64,000 nucleotides of DNA from Allomuricauda sp. (lineage in GTDB: Bacteria > Bacteroidota > Bacteroidia > Flavobacteriales > Flavobacteriaceae), in the NCBI GenBank assembly GCA_017795045.1, contig CP051244.1, forward strand, positions 893,001 through 957,000, read 5' to 3'. How positions within the stretch are numbered: the first letter of the stretch is position 1; each line of letters starts with the position of its first letter. The notes beneath the pieces were generated by a model, which saw only the letters and a list, made by a program, of their open reading frames with translations, was not told the origin of the DNA and searched no databases. This document shows positions 17,946 to 26,959 of this stretch, piece by piece. The position numbers and the translations under genes are program-made.

Positions 17946-19064
17946 ATGAATAGGTCCGTACTGACCCTCCTGATCTTATTGCCATTACTTTCGTTTTCGC
18001 AGAAGCGCATTCGAGATTATGGTGTTGGGATTGGAGTGCTCAGACCAGGACAATACAATGCAATTACCGACGTGCCTGGGGTACGGGTGGGACATGTCAC
18101 CTTGATAAAAGGCGACAGCATCCGTACCGGGGTCACGGCGATTCTTCCCCATTCGGGAAACCTCTTCCAAGAAAAAGTCCCGGCAGCCATACATGTGGGC
18201 AACGGCTTTGGAAAACTGGCCGGCAGCACCCAAGTGAAGGAACTGGGCAGTTTGGAAACCCCTATCATCCTGACCAATACGTTGAGTGTGCCCACGGCCG
18301 TAAATGCCGTTATAGGATACACTTTACATCAAGAGGGCAACGAAACGGCCCGTTCCGTAAATGCCGTAGTGGGCGAAACCAATGATGGGTATTTAAACGA
18401 CATTCGAGGACGCCATGTCAGCGAAACGGATGTACTACAAGCCATTTCAAAAGCAAAAACTGGAGCAGTTCCTGAAGGCAATGTTGGTGCGGGAACGGGC
18501 ACCATTTGTTTTGGATTCAAGGGAGGGATAGGAACCTCTTCCCGTGTGCTTCCCAAAAAAATGGGAGGATACACCATAGGCGTATTGGTGCAGACCAATT
18601 TTGGCGGTGTTTTGCAAATAGCCGGGGTGGATGTGGACAAGCAGCTCGATCGTTATTCTGAAACGCTCAAGTATTCAGCAGATGGTTCCTGTATGATGGT
18701 GGTTCTGACGGATGCCCCATTGGATGCCCGCAATTTGGAACGATTGGCCAAACGGGCCATGTTGGGCTTGGCCAAAACCGGAGGAATTGCCAGTAACGGC
18801 AGTGGGGATTATGTGATTGCCGTTTCCACGGCAGAGGAATGTAGAATCCCTTATGAAAGTGAAAATCCCATTCAAACTGTACCGACCTTACGCAATGAGG
18901 CCATGACCCCACTTTTTCTGGCCACCATTGAAGCCACCGAAGAGGCCATCCTCAATTCTCTTTTCGCTGCGGAAACCATGACCGGTCGTGATGACCATAC
19001 CATTGAGGCGCTTCCAAAGAAAAAGGTGTTAGAAATGCTCCAAGCGGCCCATAAAATGGACTAG
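17946..19064 (+). CDS. P1 family (DmpA/BapA) N-terminal nucleophile peptidase, exported
   Basis: 372 residues with a signal peptide (MNRSVLTLLILLPLLSFSQ). The family matures by self-cleavage between Gly and Ser, here Gly247-Ser248 in DGSCMMVVLTDAPL, so Ser248 becomes the N-terminal nucleophile. The supporting catalytic motif NGSGDY follows at 284-289 (Ser286 and Asp288). Other conserved stretches are ITDVPGVRVGH near residue 40 and NVGAGTGTICFGFKGGIG near 179-196. Known members are aminopeptidases acting on D-amino-acid or beta-peptide substrates. It begins 12 nt after the oxidoreductase gene, so it is probably in the same transcript. Confidence 0.9.
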   Translation: MNRSVLTLLILLPLLSFSQKRIRDYGVGIGVLRPGQYNAITDVPGVRVGHVTLIKGDSIRTGVTAILPHSGNLFQEKVPAAIHVGNGFGKLAGSTQVKELGSLETPIILTNTLSVPTAVNAVIGYTLHQEGNETARSVNAVVGETNDGYLNDIRGRHVSETDVLQAISKAKTGAVPEGNVGAGTGTICFGFKGGIGTSSRVLPKKMGGYTIGVLVQTNFGGVLQIAGVDVDKQLDRYSETLKYSADGSCMMVVLTDAPLDARNLERLAKRAMLGLAKTGGIASNGSGDYVIAVSTAEECRIPYESENPIQTVPTLRNEAMTPLFLATIEATEEAILNSLFAAETMTGRDDHTIEALPKKKVLEMLQAAHKMD

Positions 19065-19189
19065 CACTTCATCCCATCCACTTTTTCTTCGCATGTGGCG
19101 TAACATTCCCCTTGAATTTTACACTAACCTAATAGAAACTCTATAGTTTTTTTATAGTTTTAAAAGCATAATACCTAAAAAACACTACC

Positions 19190-20329
19190 ATGGATATTTT
19201 TGGAAAGATCAAGGAGAAACTGAGCAATGAGTTTATCGATATTGTTGAGTGGCTCGATTATACGGATGACACCATTGCGCATCGATTTGAGCGTTATCAA
19301 AATGAAATAAAGAACGGCGCAAAGCTGATTGTCCGCGAAGGGCAAACCGCCGTTTTCATCAACGAAGGCCAATTGGCCGATGTCTTTGAACCGGGCACTT
19401 ATGACCTTACCACACAAAACCTGCCAATTTTGGCTACTCTGAAAGGGTGGAAATACGGGTTCAATTCCCCATTCAAGGCCGAAGTGTATTTTGTGAACAC
19501 CCACTTGTTCACCGACGAGAAATGGGGCACCAAGAGTCCCATCACTTTAAGTGACGACCGATTTGGTTTGGTAGAGATTCGTGCTTTTGGAACCTATGCC
19601 TTTAAAATTTCGGATGCTGGCAAGTTTATCAAAGATATTGTTGGCACGGATAGCAACTTTACCAATTTTGAGATCAATGAACATCTCAAAAGTTTGATAG
19701 CCACACGATTTACAAATACCGTGGGCCAAGCCAATTTGCCCATTGAATTGTATGCCGCCAATACCACTGAACTTTCGGATACGTGTCGCGAAGTCATGTC
19801 ACCTGAGTTTGAAAGCGTGGGCATTTCCTTGGAAAAATTCTATATCGAAAATGTTTCCATGCCCGAAGATCTCAAAAAGGAAATCTTCGAGTACAGCCGT
19901 ATCGACAAGCTTGACCTCGATAAATTGACCAAGTTCAAAACTGCCAAGGCCATTGAGGCCGCTGCCCAAAACGAAGGCGGGACCGCCGGGGCTGGAATGG
20001 GCATGGGTATGGGGTTTGTTTTGGCCCAACAAATGGGAGGCATGATGGGTGGAAACCCCCAAGCCTCCCCACAACAAACCGCCCAACCTGTTGGAGGCGC
20101 CGTTCCTCCACCAATGCCAACACAAACCATGTATTACTATGCCTCCAATGGGGTACAACATGGACCAGTGACCTTTGAACAAATGCAATCCCTTTTTGCA
20201 TCCCGGGCCATCAATCGTGATAGTTTGGTATGGAAGCAGGGCATGGCCGCTTGGGCTTCTTTAAAAGAAGTGGAAGAATTGAAATCGTTCTTGGGAGGCA
20301 ACACACCACCGCCGTTACCAGGACAATAA
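19190..20329 (+). CDS. SPFH-domain protein with C-terminal GYF_2 domain (YdjI-like)
   Basis: 379 residues. The first about 260 form an SPFH domain of the YdjI/'virion core protein-like' type (LSNEFIDIVEWLDYTDDTIAHRF near the start, GQTAVFINEGQLADVFEPGTY near 45-65). A Gly/Met-rich linker (GAGMGMGMGF near 280) and a Pro/Gln stretch follow, then a GYF_2 domain from about 314 (YYYASNGVQHGPVTFEQM ... SLVWKQGMAAWASL). The phage-like name does not imply a phage gene. B. subtilis YdjI works with the zinc-ribbon membrane protein YdjG at stressed membranes; the next gene here is a similar zinc-ribbon membrane protein. Confidence 0.85.
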   Translation: MDIFGKIKEKLSNEFIDIVEWLDYTDDTIAHRFERYQNEIKNGAKLIVREGQTAVFINEGQLADVFEPGTYDLTTQNLPILATLKGWKYGFNSPFKAEVYFVNTHLFTDEKWGTKSPITLSDDRFGLVEIRAFGTYAFKISDAGKFIKDIVGTDSNFTNFEINEHLKSLIATRFTNTVGQANLPIELYAANTTELSDTCREVMSPEFESVGISLEKFYIENVSMPEDLKKEIFEYSRIDKLDLDKLTKFKTAKAIEAAAQNEGGTAGAGMGMGMGFVLAQQMGGMMGGNPQASPQQTAQPVGGAVPPPMPTQTMYYYASNGVQHGPVTFEQMQSLFASRAINRDSLVWKQGMAAWASLKEVEELKSFLGGNTPPPLPGQ

Positions 20330-20339
20330 TTCTCATTTT

Positions 20340-20429
20340 GTCATTTCGAAATGAGTTGCAAAGCAACGATTGAGAAATCTAAGTAATTACACATTGAGAT
20401 TTCTCAGTCGCTAGCTCCTTCGAAATGAC
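20340..20429. repeat. Palindromic intergenic repeat
   Basis: GTCATTTCGAA (20340) pairs with TTCGAAATGAC (20419-20429), and TGAGAAATCT (20371) with AGATTTCTCA (20397-20406), giving a two-part hairpin. It is of the same family as 943-1034 and fills the gap between the SPFH-GYF and zinc-ribbon genes, where it could act as an attenuator or mRNA-stability hairpin. Confidence 0.85.
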
Positions 20430-20476
20430 AGCCTATCAATTTTGACATGGATTTCCGCCTACACGGAAATGAAACT

Positions 20477-21568
20477 ATGGAAGAACAAAAAATCCAAAAA
20501 ACCGAGCTCAAAAAAGCCTGCACCAACTGTGGTGCCGAGCTAAAATACAAGCCTGGGACCACCAGTATAAATTGTGAATATTGTGGTCATGAGGAATCAA
20601 TTGCTATAAACGAAAATGGTTTTCAGGAACTGGAGCTGCACCCCTACCTCAAGGAAATGGGCTCACAGAAACACAGTGAGGAAATCTCCATGTTGCACTG
20701 CAAAAATTGTGGTGCCAATCAACATGTCGAAGAAAACTATAAGTCGCTCCACTGTGTATACTGCGGTATGCCTCTGGTGATTGAAGATGCCTATAAGGAA
20801 GATTGGATCTTACCTGGCGCGGTGCTCCCCTTTCAGATTGATCAAAAGAAATCCTTTATCATTTTCAAGAATTGGGTAAACCGCTTGTGGTTTGCACCCA
20901 ATAAACTGAAGAAGGCCGCTTTGGACCCTCAATTTACCAAAGGGCTGTATTTACCCTATTGGACCTTTGATGCCCAACTTGCGGCAAGTTATACGGGACA
21001 ACGGGGCGAATATTATTACGAAACCCGAAGGGTCAGGAACTCCAATGGAAAGATGGTGACCCAACAGGTTAGGAAAACCCGTTGGTATCCTGCTTCAGGT
21101 GAGATTTCTGGTTTTGTGGACGACACCCTCATCAAGGCGTCCCAACAAAAATCGGGAAGGATCCCCCAAAAAATTTCCCATTGGAACCTCCAAAAACTGC
21201 AACCATTCAATAGCGGTTTTCTTTCTGGATTTGTTACCGAAAAATATACCATCCCGTTGAAAGATGGGCACCTCCATTCCAAAGACGTGGCCCGTGATAT
21301 TGCCATGCGATGGTGCCGACAGGATATTGGCGGGGATACCCAACGTGTGACCCACATGGATATGGAGCTGTCCGAAGAGACCTTTAAACATATCTTGTTA
21401 CCCGTTTATATAAGTGCCTATCGCTATAAGGGCAAGGAGTACAATTTCTTTATCAATGGGGAAAATGGACAGATCTCCGGCACCCGTCCGTACAGTGCTT
21501 GGAAAATCTTTTTAGCAGTACTATTTGGATTGATCATCATTGCCCTGCTGGTGTACTTTGCAAAGTAA
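20477..21568 (+). CDS. Double zinc-ribbon protein with C-terminal membrane helix (YdjG-like)
   Basis: 363 residues from ATG at 20477 (MEEQKIQKTE); an upstream ATG at 20447 would add ten residues that overlap nothing recognisable. There are two zinc ribbons at the N-terminus (CTNCGAELKY...CEYCG and CKNCGANQHV...CVYCG, roughly residues 14-100). A long middle domain (GAVLPFQIDQKKSFIIFKNW, LYLPYWTFDAQL, TRWYPASGEISGF) is followed by one transmembrane helix near 345-361 (IFLAVLFGLIIIALLVYF). The layout resembles B. subtilis YdjG. It follows the SPFH-GYF gene by 147 nt, and the pair probably acts together at the membrane. Confidence 0.8.
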   Translation: MEEQKIQKTELKKACTNCGAELKYKPGTTSINCEYCGHEESIAINENGFQELELHPYLKEMGSQKHSEEISMLHCKNCGANQHVEENYKSLHCVYCGMPLVIEDAYKEDWILPGAVLPFQIDQKKSFIIFKNWVNRLWFAPNKLKKAALDPQFTKGLYLPYWTFDAQLAASYTGQRGEYYYETRRVRNSNGKMVTQQVRKTRWYPASGEISGFVDDTLIKASQQKSGRIPQKISHWNLQKLQPFNSGFLSGFVTEKYTIPLKDGHLHSKDVARDIAMRWCRQDIGGDTQRVTHMDMELSEETFKHILLPVYISAYRYKGKEYNFFINGENGQISGTRPYSAWKIFLAVLFGLIIIALLVYFAK

Positions 21569-21578
21569 TTTTCCTTGC

Positions 21579-21610
21579 TTGGCTTCACCATTCCAAAATC
21601 CGTATCTTTA
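21579..21610 (+). promoter_or_regulatory. Promoter of the LytTR gene, nearly leaderless
   Basis: TTGG at 21579-21582 and TATCTTTA at 21603-21610 are separated by 20 nt, close to the Bacteroidota TTTG-N19-TAnnTTTG promoter. The -7 box ends 3 nt before the ATG at 21614, so the transcript should have little or no leader. Confidence 0.5.
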
Positions 21611-21613
21611 AAT

Positions 21614-22378
21614 ATGTCCAAGCCTATTTCACTGATATCGATTTTTGTGCTGCTCAATATGGGTATTGGCCGTATGTTCCAAGTAAGTTTAGGAGCAACC
21701 TGCTTTTCTGAATTGACCATTTTGGCCGTGACCAGTTTTGTTTTTTGGACCTTCTCTGCCCAACACATAAAAGTTTGGGCCCAAAACTGGGAACAAAAAC
21801 CTTTCGGAAAAACATTGGCCCTTCAAGGAGGGTTGGGCATCACCGCCACGGCAATGAACATTCTTATTGGACAGGTTTTGGTAGTCTTTATGATGACCGT
21901 GGTATTTCGTTGCGCCTCTCCCAATTTCAATCTATTGCATGCAGGGCTCACCAACAATATCGCCGTTAACCTATTCTGCTATTTTGCACTCCTGTTTTAC
22001 TTTATAAACAAGGAACACAACCAAAAAATTGACACTCCAATCGCACCCTTTTCAGGAAAGAAAATTCAAATTGAAGTGTCCAGGAACAGTTCCCGTTTTT
22101 TACTGATTCCTGAAGAAATCATCTATATTGAAACCAGCAACAACTGCATTGTGCTCCATACGAAAAAAGGAGTTTTTGTAAAATACCAAAGTCTTAGGTC
22201 AGTAGAGAAAATGCTCGGTTCAAAAACCTTTAAACGGGTGCATCGTTCCTATTTGGTGAACGTGGATTTTATGGATTGCCATCAGAAAAACAGCAATGGT
22301 GATGGCATACTCCGTTTAAAGAATGGAGATAAAATTAAATTCAGTAGGACCTACCGAAAGAACCTAGTGGAGGTTTAA
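21614..22378 (+). CDS. Membrane-anchored LytTR transcriptional regulator
   Basis: 254 residues from ATG at 21614 (MSKPISLISIFVLLNMGIG). The N-terminal half has four predicted transmembrane helices. The C-terminal about 100 residues form a LytTR DNA-binding domain (FLLIPEEIIYIETSNNCIVLH, KYQSLRSVEKML, FKRVHRSYLVNVDFMD, LKNGDKIKFSRTYRKNL). This class lacks a receiver domain and is thought to respond to a membrane signal directly. LytTR proteins bind paired 9-bp direct repeats; two such sites exist in this window at 4658 and 51361, but nothing ties them to this particular regulator. Confidence 0.88.
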   Translation: MSKPISLISIFVLLNMGIGRMFQVSLGATCFSELTILAVTSFVFWTFSAQHIKVWAQNWEQKPFGKTLALQGGLGITATAMNILIGQVLVVFMMTVVFRCASPNFNLLHAGLTNNIAVNLFCYFALLFYFINKEHNQKIDTPIAPFSGKKIQIEVSRNSSRFLLIPEEIIYIETSNNCIVLHTKKGVFVKYQSLRSVEKMLGSKTFKRVHRSYLVNVDFMDCHQKNSNGDGILRLKNGDKIKFSRTYRKNLVEV

Positions 22379-22446
22379 CGGCATCGACCTGCCCTTATTT
22401 TCCCGCAGCTTACCCAGTGTTGTTATATGTTTTGCATCACTCCTTC

Positions 22447-22454
22447 TACATTTG
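22447..22454 (+). promoter_or_regulatory. -7 promoter element (TACATTTG)
   Basis: This is a full match to TAnnTTTG, 14 nt before the ATG at 22469. TTG at 22420 is 24 nt upstream and could serve as the -33 element. Confidence 0.45.
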
Positions 22455-22468
22455 GGAAAACTCAACAA

Positions 22469-22933
22469 ATGAAGACTTTTCTATGTGCCGCTATCGGATG
22501 TTTTATCCTATGGTCCTGTATCTCCAAAACGGAAACCCAAACAGGACAAAACCATAGCACAGGGCAAGACCGCCAACTTCTGACCCGATTGAAAGAGGTA
22601 AAATGGCCCAAAGCCTATAGGGAACAGGACACTCTATTGCTCGATTCCATCTTGGGAGACGATTTTCAAATGATCGACGACCAAGGGAACTGGTCCGATA
22701 AAAAAGGAGAACTCGACTGGATCAAGGAACATGCCAGCACCCATGATTCCTTTTTTTATGAAATAAAACGCTTGGACATCCTGCCCAACGGCACGGCCAT
22801 GATCTGTGGTACTGGGCATATCTTCAACGACTCCATAAAAACCATTTATCAGTCCAGCAATGTCCTCATAAAACGTGAAGGGCAATGGAAGGCAATCGCT
22901 TCCCATGTATCCGGCATCAAGCAGATACCCTAA
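22469..22933 (+). CDS. DUF4440/SnoaL-like lipoprotein
   Basis: 154 residues from ATG at 22469 (the frame continues upstream to 22427, but the signal peptide starts at MKTFLCAAIGC). The lipobox is LWSC, so it should be a lipoprotein. The mature domain resembles the NTF2-like/DUF4440 fold (YREQDTLLLDSILGDDFQMIDDQGNW, later ALICGTGHIF-type strands and KREGQWKAIASHVSGI). Members bind small molecules or act as accessory domains; no activity can be inferred. It is followed 71 nt later by a SMP-30-like protein gene on the same strand. Confidence 0.75.
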   Translation: MKTFLCAAIGCFILWSCISKTETQTGQNHSTGQDRQLLTRLKEVKWPKAYREQDTLLLDSILGDDFQMIDDQGNWSDKKGELDWIKEHASTHDSFFYEIKRLDILPNGTAMICGTGHIFNDSIKTIYQSSNVLIKREGQWKAIASHVSGIKQIP

Positions 22934-23004
22934 ACCTTAAAGTTCTGATAATGTACCCTTAAACTGGCCCATATTTTAGTATTTTCCCTAAAAATCCTCG
23001 TTCA

Positions 23005-23937
23005 ATGAAAATGCTTGTGGGGCTTTTGCTGTTGGTCTGTACCCTTGCCGGCGCGCAAGAAACCCATTCCGTTCCGCTCAAATTTAAAAAGGATTTGATT
23101 CCCGAAGGCATCGCCATTGATCCTTCCTCCAAAAAAGTATACCTCAACAGCTTGAAGAAGGATAAAATTGTGCGTTCTGATTTGGATGGGACCCATGCCG
23201 AGGATTTTATTGGAAGCAAGGAATATGGATATCTCTCCGGTTTTGGGATGACCATTCAAGGAGACACCCTCTTTGCCTTGGGGAACAGTTTGCCCAAAAG
23301 CAACAATTCGTCCGTTCTTCTTTTAATGAACCCTACTTCAGGGGAGTTCATCGCGTCGTACACCCTAAACTCGGAGGAGGTGATCTACCTAAATGATATT
23401 GCCATAACGCCCAATGGGGACGCCTACATCACCGATTCGGAAAGTGATGCCCTCTATGCCCTAACCGGGGCCAAAAAGGCCTTGGAGGTCTTCTTTACCC
23501 ATGAAGAGATTAAACATTCCAATGGCATTGCAACATCCGATGATGGCAAATACCTTTATTTGGCCACCTACACTTCTGGTATCCGCATTTTGGACATTGC
23601 TTCAAAGAAGTTGTTGAACCCACCCAATCAGTTTAAGGGAATCGATGGAATGAAATTCCATAAGAATACCCTTATCGCCATAGTAAATGGGAAAAGAGAC
23701 CTGTCCCAAAATGGGGTCTTTCAATTTGAGCTGAATCCGGAACGCACAGAAATCCTATCCGAAAAGAGGATCATGTCGTTTTTAAACCCATCGGACATTC
23801 CAACGACATTTGCCATCCACGATGAGTATATGTACTTTGTTTCAGATTCCCAGTTGGACAACTTTGATCAGGAAAACAATACCATCATTCATCCCGATAA
23901 ATTGCAGAACTACAGATTAATTCGCCTTAAAATTTGA
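23005..23937 (+). CDS. SMP-30/gluconolactonase-like secreted beta-propeller
   Basis: 310 residues with a signal peptide (MKMLVGLLLLVCTLAGAQ). The rest is a six-bladed propeller of the SMP-30/NHL type: PEGIAIDPSSKKVYLNSLKKDKIVR near residue 33, YLNDIAITPNGDAYITDSESDALY near 129-153, and NGIATSDDGKYLYLATYTSGI near 173. The NDIAITPNG..YITDS segment carries the metal-site pattern of SMP-30 lactonases. It may hydrolyse a sugar lactone or simply bind a ligand. The next gene starts 7 nt downstream. Confidence 0.75.
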   Translation: MKMLVGLLLLVCTLAGAQETHSVPLKFKKDLIPEGIAIDPSSKKVYLNSLKKDKIVRSDLDGTHAEDFIGSKEYGYLSGFGMTIQGDTLFALGNSLPKSNNSSVLLLMNPTSGEFIASYTLNSEEVIYLNDIAITPNGDAYITDSESDALYALTGAKKALEVFFTHEEIKHSNGIATSDDGKYLYLATYTSGIRILDIASKKLLNPPNQFKGIDGMKFHKNTLIAIVNGKRDLSQNGVFQFELNPERTEILSEKRIMSFLNPSDIPTTFAIHDEYMYFVSDSQLDNFDQENNTIIHPDKLQNYRLIRLKI

Positions 23938-23944
23938 TGCCGCT

Positions 23945-24361
23945 ATGATCAACAAAACTTCTCTTTCCTGCTTCTTTTTCAGTCTGGCATGCCAATTCTT
24001 CTACGCTCAAACTGAAGTAAAAAACACCGTCATTTCCAAAAACTATTGTACTGAAATAGGTCGCTTTGACCTTCTAATTGACAACAACGAAGTCGCCGGA
24101 GCCTACTATCTAATACACAAAAACGCACTTGGCGGAGTTTGGGGCCGATTAAAGAATAACGTGATGACCGGTAGATGGCACGATGCTGATGGAAAAGGGG
24201 ATATCATCATCACTTTTACTGATGACTTCAACTTTTTTACAGCGGATTATCGCAGTGATGATGATCTTGATAAATGGTACCGGGATTCTTGGCACGGCTC
24301 ACTTCGCCCCAATGCATCCCCTTCCTTTGATAAAAAAGGCATAACCTACCGATGCGAATAA
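23945..24361 (+). CDS. Small secreted protein, unknown
   Basis: 138 residues with a signal peptide (MINKTSLSCFFFSLACQFFYAQ). The mature part has the pattern EIGRFDLLIDNNEVAGAYYL, VWGRLKNNVMTGRWHDADGKGDIIITF, suggesting a lipocalin-like or small beta-barrel fold. I do not recognise a named family. It starts 7 nt after the SMP-30-like gene and is probably co-transcribed. It faces the lactonase gene (stop at 24369) tail to tail, with only 7 nt between. Confidence 0.7.
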   Translation: MINKTSLSCFFFSLACQFFYAQTEVKNTVISKNYCTEIGRFDLLIDNNEVAGAYYLIHKNALGGVWGRLKNNVMTGRWHDADGKGDIIITFTDDFNFFTADYRSDDDLDKWYRDSWHGSLRPNASPSFDKKGITYRCE

Positions 24362-24368
24362 CTTAAAA

Positions 24369-25481
24369 CTAATTCAGAAAGGCTATACAAACCGGACTGC
24401 CCAAGTTTGTCTCGCTTAAGAATTGCAAGGTGCCTTTTTCGGCGTCCCTTTTGAAAACGATGATGTTATTGCTCCTTTGATTGGCCACCAATAAAAATTC
24501 GCCTGTGGGGTCCAATGAGAAGTTCCGAGGCCAGTCACCACGAACCGACTCCCTGCCCACCAAGGTCAGTTTTCCGGATTCTTGGTCCACGGCAAAGATT
24601 ACGATAGTGTTCTCTCCACGGTTGGAACCATACAAAAACTTACCATCAGGGGATAGGTGTATATCCGCACAATAGCTTTTTTCAGTATAGCCTTCGGCCA
24701 ATGTAGATTCTGTCTGAATTTCTTGGTAAGACCCTTGGCTGTCTTTTTCAAAAACGGAAACCGTGCTGTTCAACTCACTGATCACATATAGGATGTTGCC
24801 ATTCTTACCAAAGGTAAAATGTCTGGGGCCAGCTCCAGGGGCCAAATCGATTGAGGCTTGGTCTCCGACCACGTATTGATCCCCATCCTTTTTGTAACGC
24901 TTTACGGCATCCAATCCCAAATCCGCTACAAAAAGTCCGTCTTTGGTAAACTTTGCCATGTGCGCGCGGGAGGTTTTGGTGGTATCCAAAATCTTATGGT
25001 CGATCACTTGGGGTTCCCCGGCAAGCGATCCATCGTCATTCAACTGATACAGGGCCACATTGCCCCCACCATAGTTGGCAGCGGCCAAATACCCGTCCCC
25101 TGACAAGGAAACATGGCAAGGGCCATTTCCTTGGGTTCCTTTGCTGTTTTGAATCTCCAAAACACCTTCATTCAAGCGGAATGCAGTAACACCTCCCCCA
25201 AGACTATCAAAATCACCGGTCTCCTGTATGGCATAGAGATTGTTCTTATCCTCGGAAATCGTCAAATACGAAGGGTTTTTCAATTTGGCAGCCAATTCTT
25301 GGCTTCCAAGCGCACCCGTTGCAGTATCCAAGGTGTATTTGTAAATCCCCTCACTATCCCCATTGGTATACGTTCCAACAAAAAGGGTGTGGGCGGTTTT
25401 CTCTTCTGATTTTTTCTCTGCTTTTTCCTTACAGGCAATTCCGGTCATTAGCACTAGACCGAGCAATAGTGTTTTCTTCAT
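24369..25481 (-). CDS. Lactonase family lipoprotein (6-phosphogluconolactonase-like propeller)
   Basis: 370 residues from ATG at 25481. The signal peptide ends in a lipobox (MTGIAC, Cys17). The mature part is a seven-bladed propeller of the YbhE/Pgl lactonase family: HTLFVGTYTNGDSEGIYKY at about 31, NGPCHVSLSGDGYLAAANYGGGNV at about 120, GAGPRHFTFGKNGNILYVISELNSTV at about 218, and DWPRNFSLDPTGEFLLVANQRSNNI near the end. The export signal argues against a cytosolic pentose-phosphate role; extracytoplasmic lactone hydrolysis is more likely. It is monocistronic on the minus strand. Confidence 0.88.
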   Translation of the reverse strand: MKKTLLLGLVLMTGIACKEKAEKKSEEKTAHTLFVGTYTNGDSEGIYKYTLDTATGALGSQELAAKLKNPSYLTISEDKNNLYAIQETGDFDSLGGGVTAFRLNEGVLEIQNSKGTQGNGPCHVSLSGDGYLAAANYGGGNVALYQLNDDGSLAGEPQVIDHKILDTTKTSRAHMAKFTKDGLFVADLGLDAVKRYKKDGDQYVVGDQASIDLAPGAGPRHFTFGKNGNILYVISELNSTVSVFEKDSQGSYQEIQTESTLAEGYTEKSYCADIHLSPDGKFLYGSNRGENTIVIFAVDQESGKLTLVGRESVRGDWPRNFSLDPTGEFLLVANQRSNNIIVFKRDAEKGTLQFLSETNLGSPVCIAFLN

Positions 25482-25516
25482 GGATGATTAAAATGTTTGT
25501 CCCAAATTAAGCAATC

Positions 25517-26905
25517 TTATGCAACTAATCCAGACAACTTTGTTTTAATCTCACGCGCCAAATAAATCCCTGTGACAATGGTGGAAAGTACATCGGCTAT
25601 GGGGAATGACAACCAAACGCCCATCTCCCCCATAAATTGGGGCAACAACAAAATAAGCGGTATAAAAAAGAAGCCCTGTCTGGTAAGTGTGAGCAATAAT
25701 GCAGGAATGGCCTTCCCCACCGCTTGAAAATATGCGGCACCTATCAATTGAAGGGCAATGATCGGTGTAGCCGCAAAGACCAACCGCATGGCCAAAGGGG
25801 AATGCTGCAACACAAATGCATTGGTGGCCAATTCCTCTGCCGGCAAATGGGGCTTGTTGCTCAGGAAAAGTGAAGCGATCTCTGCCGGAAAAACCATGAG
25901 GACAACAAAGACCAAGGTCGCCACCAAAGCAGCATACTTGATGGCCGTATAAATGGATTCCTTGACCCGGTCATATTGTGCTGCCCCATAATTGAAGCCT
26001 GCAATGGGCAAAAACCCTTGGGTGACCCCAAAAACAGGAAAAAGGGCGAACATGAGCATGCGGCCGATAATGGCATAGACCGCCACCATGGCCTCCCCTC
26101 CCAAATTAAAGAGGATGTTGTTCATGAGCAAATAGGTGATACTGGTCACGGCCTGACGTGCCAAGGTCACAAATCCTAGGGAGCCAATTTCTTGAAGAAT
26201 GGATCTGTCCAACCCAAAATGGGAAAGACTAATCTTTAACTCGGAATTTTTTGATAGAAAAAAGTAAAGAATATACCCAAAACACATTAAATACCCAGCG
26301 GTAGTGGCCCAAGCGGCCCCGTGCATGCCCCAATCGAACACATAGATAAAAATGTAATCCATGAGCAGGTTTCCCACCGAAGGGATGATCATGGCCACCA
26401 TGGCAAATTTGGGTTTCCCCTCGGCCCTGATCACGGTATTTCCCATCATACAAAACGCCAAGAAAGGCACTCCATAAAGGATAATGGTATAGTAAATTTT
26501 GGCCGGGGAAAAAATGGAACCCTTGCCTCCAAAGGCCGGTATTAGAGTATCCACAAAATAAAGTCCCAAGGCCACCATGACCACCGTAACCAAAACGGTC
26601 AGCGTAATCTGGTTTCCAAAAGTTTTAAGGGCTTTTTCCTTGTTATTGGCCCCCAAGGCACGCGACACAATACTGGAACCCCCAATGCCAATGGCCATTC
26701 CCAAAGCTGCAATGAAGAAGGAAACGGGCAACACCACATTAATGGCTGCAATGGCAATGGAGCCAATCCAATTACCCACAAAGATGGAGTCGACCAACAC
26801 GTTCAAGGACATCACCAGAATGCCTATGGATGCAGGTACGGCCTGTTTGATCAATAATTTTCCAATGGGTTCTTTCCCGAGTGCGTCAGAGGTTACTTTG
26901 GCCAT
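25517..26905 (-). CDS. MATE family efflux transporter
   Basis: 462 residues with twelve predicted membrane helices in two related halves, typical of MATE antiporters. It starts with IGKLLIKQAVPASIGILVMSLNVLVDSIFVG and includes the GIGGSSIVSRALGANNKEKA segment near 73. These transporters export drugs or metabolites using a sodium or proton gradient. It is the last gene of a possible hemH-DUF3050-MATE transcript, 54 nt after the DUF3050 stop. Substrate cannot be inferred, although the neighbours make a porphyrin-related or redox-stress substrate conceivable. Confidence 0.92.
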   Translation of the reverse strand: MAKVTSDALGKEPIGKLLIKQAVPASIGILVMSLNVLVDSIFVGNWIGSIAIAAINVVLPVSFFIAALGMAIGIGGSSIVSRALGANNKEKALKTFGNQITLTVLVTVVMVALGLYFVDTLIPAFGGKGSIFSPAKIYYTIILYGVPFLAFCMMGNTVIRAEGKPKFAMVAMIIPSVGNLLMDYIFIYVFDWGMHGAAWATTAGYLMCFGYILYFFLSKNSELKISLSHFGLDRSILQEIGSLGFVTLARQAVTSITYLLMNNILFNLGGEAMVAVYAIIGRMLMFALFPVFGVTQGFLPIAGFNYGAAQYDRVKESIYTAIKYAALVATLVFVVLMVFPAEIASLFLSNKPHLPAEELATNAFVLQHSPLAMRLVFAATPIIALQLIGAAYFQAVGKAIPALLLTLTRQGFFFIPLILLLPQFMGEMGVWLSFPIADVLSTIVTGIYLAREIKTKLSGLVA

Positions 26906-26959
26906 GCCAAGGGTTGTTGGGTGTAAGACTTCGTGTGAACGGTAAAACCGATGCCAAAT

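Noticed and set aside
19190..20329. Phage origin suggested by the name 'virion core protein' for this SPFH family
   Set aside because: It is a name inherited from a remote match. The domain is a cellular SPFH type and no phage genes surround it.
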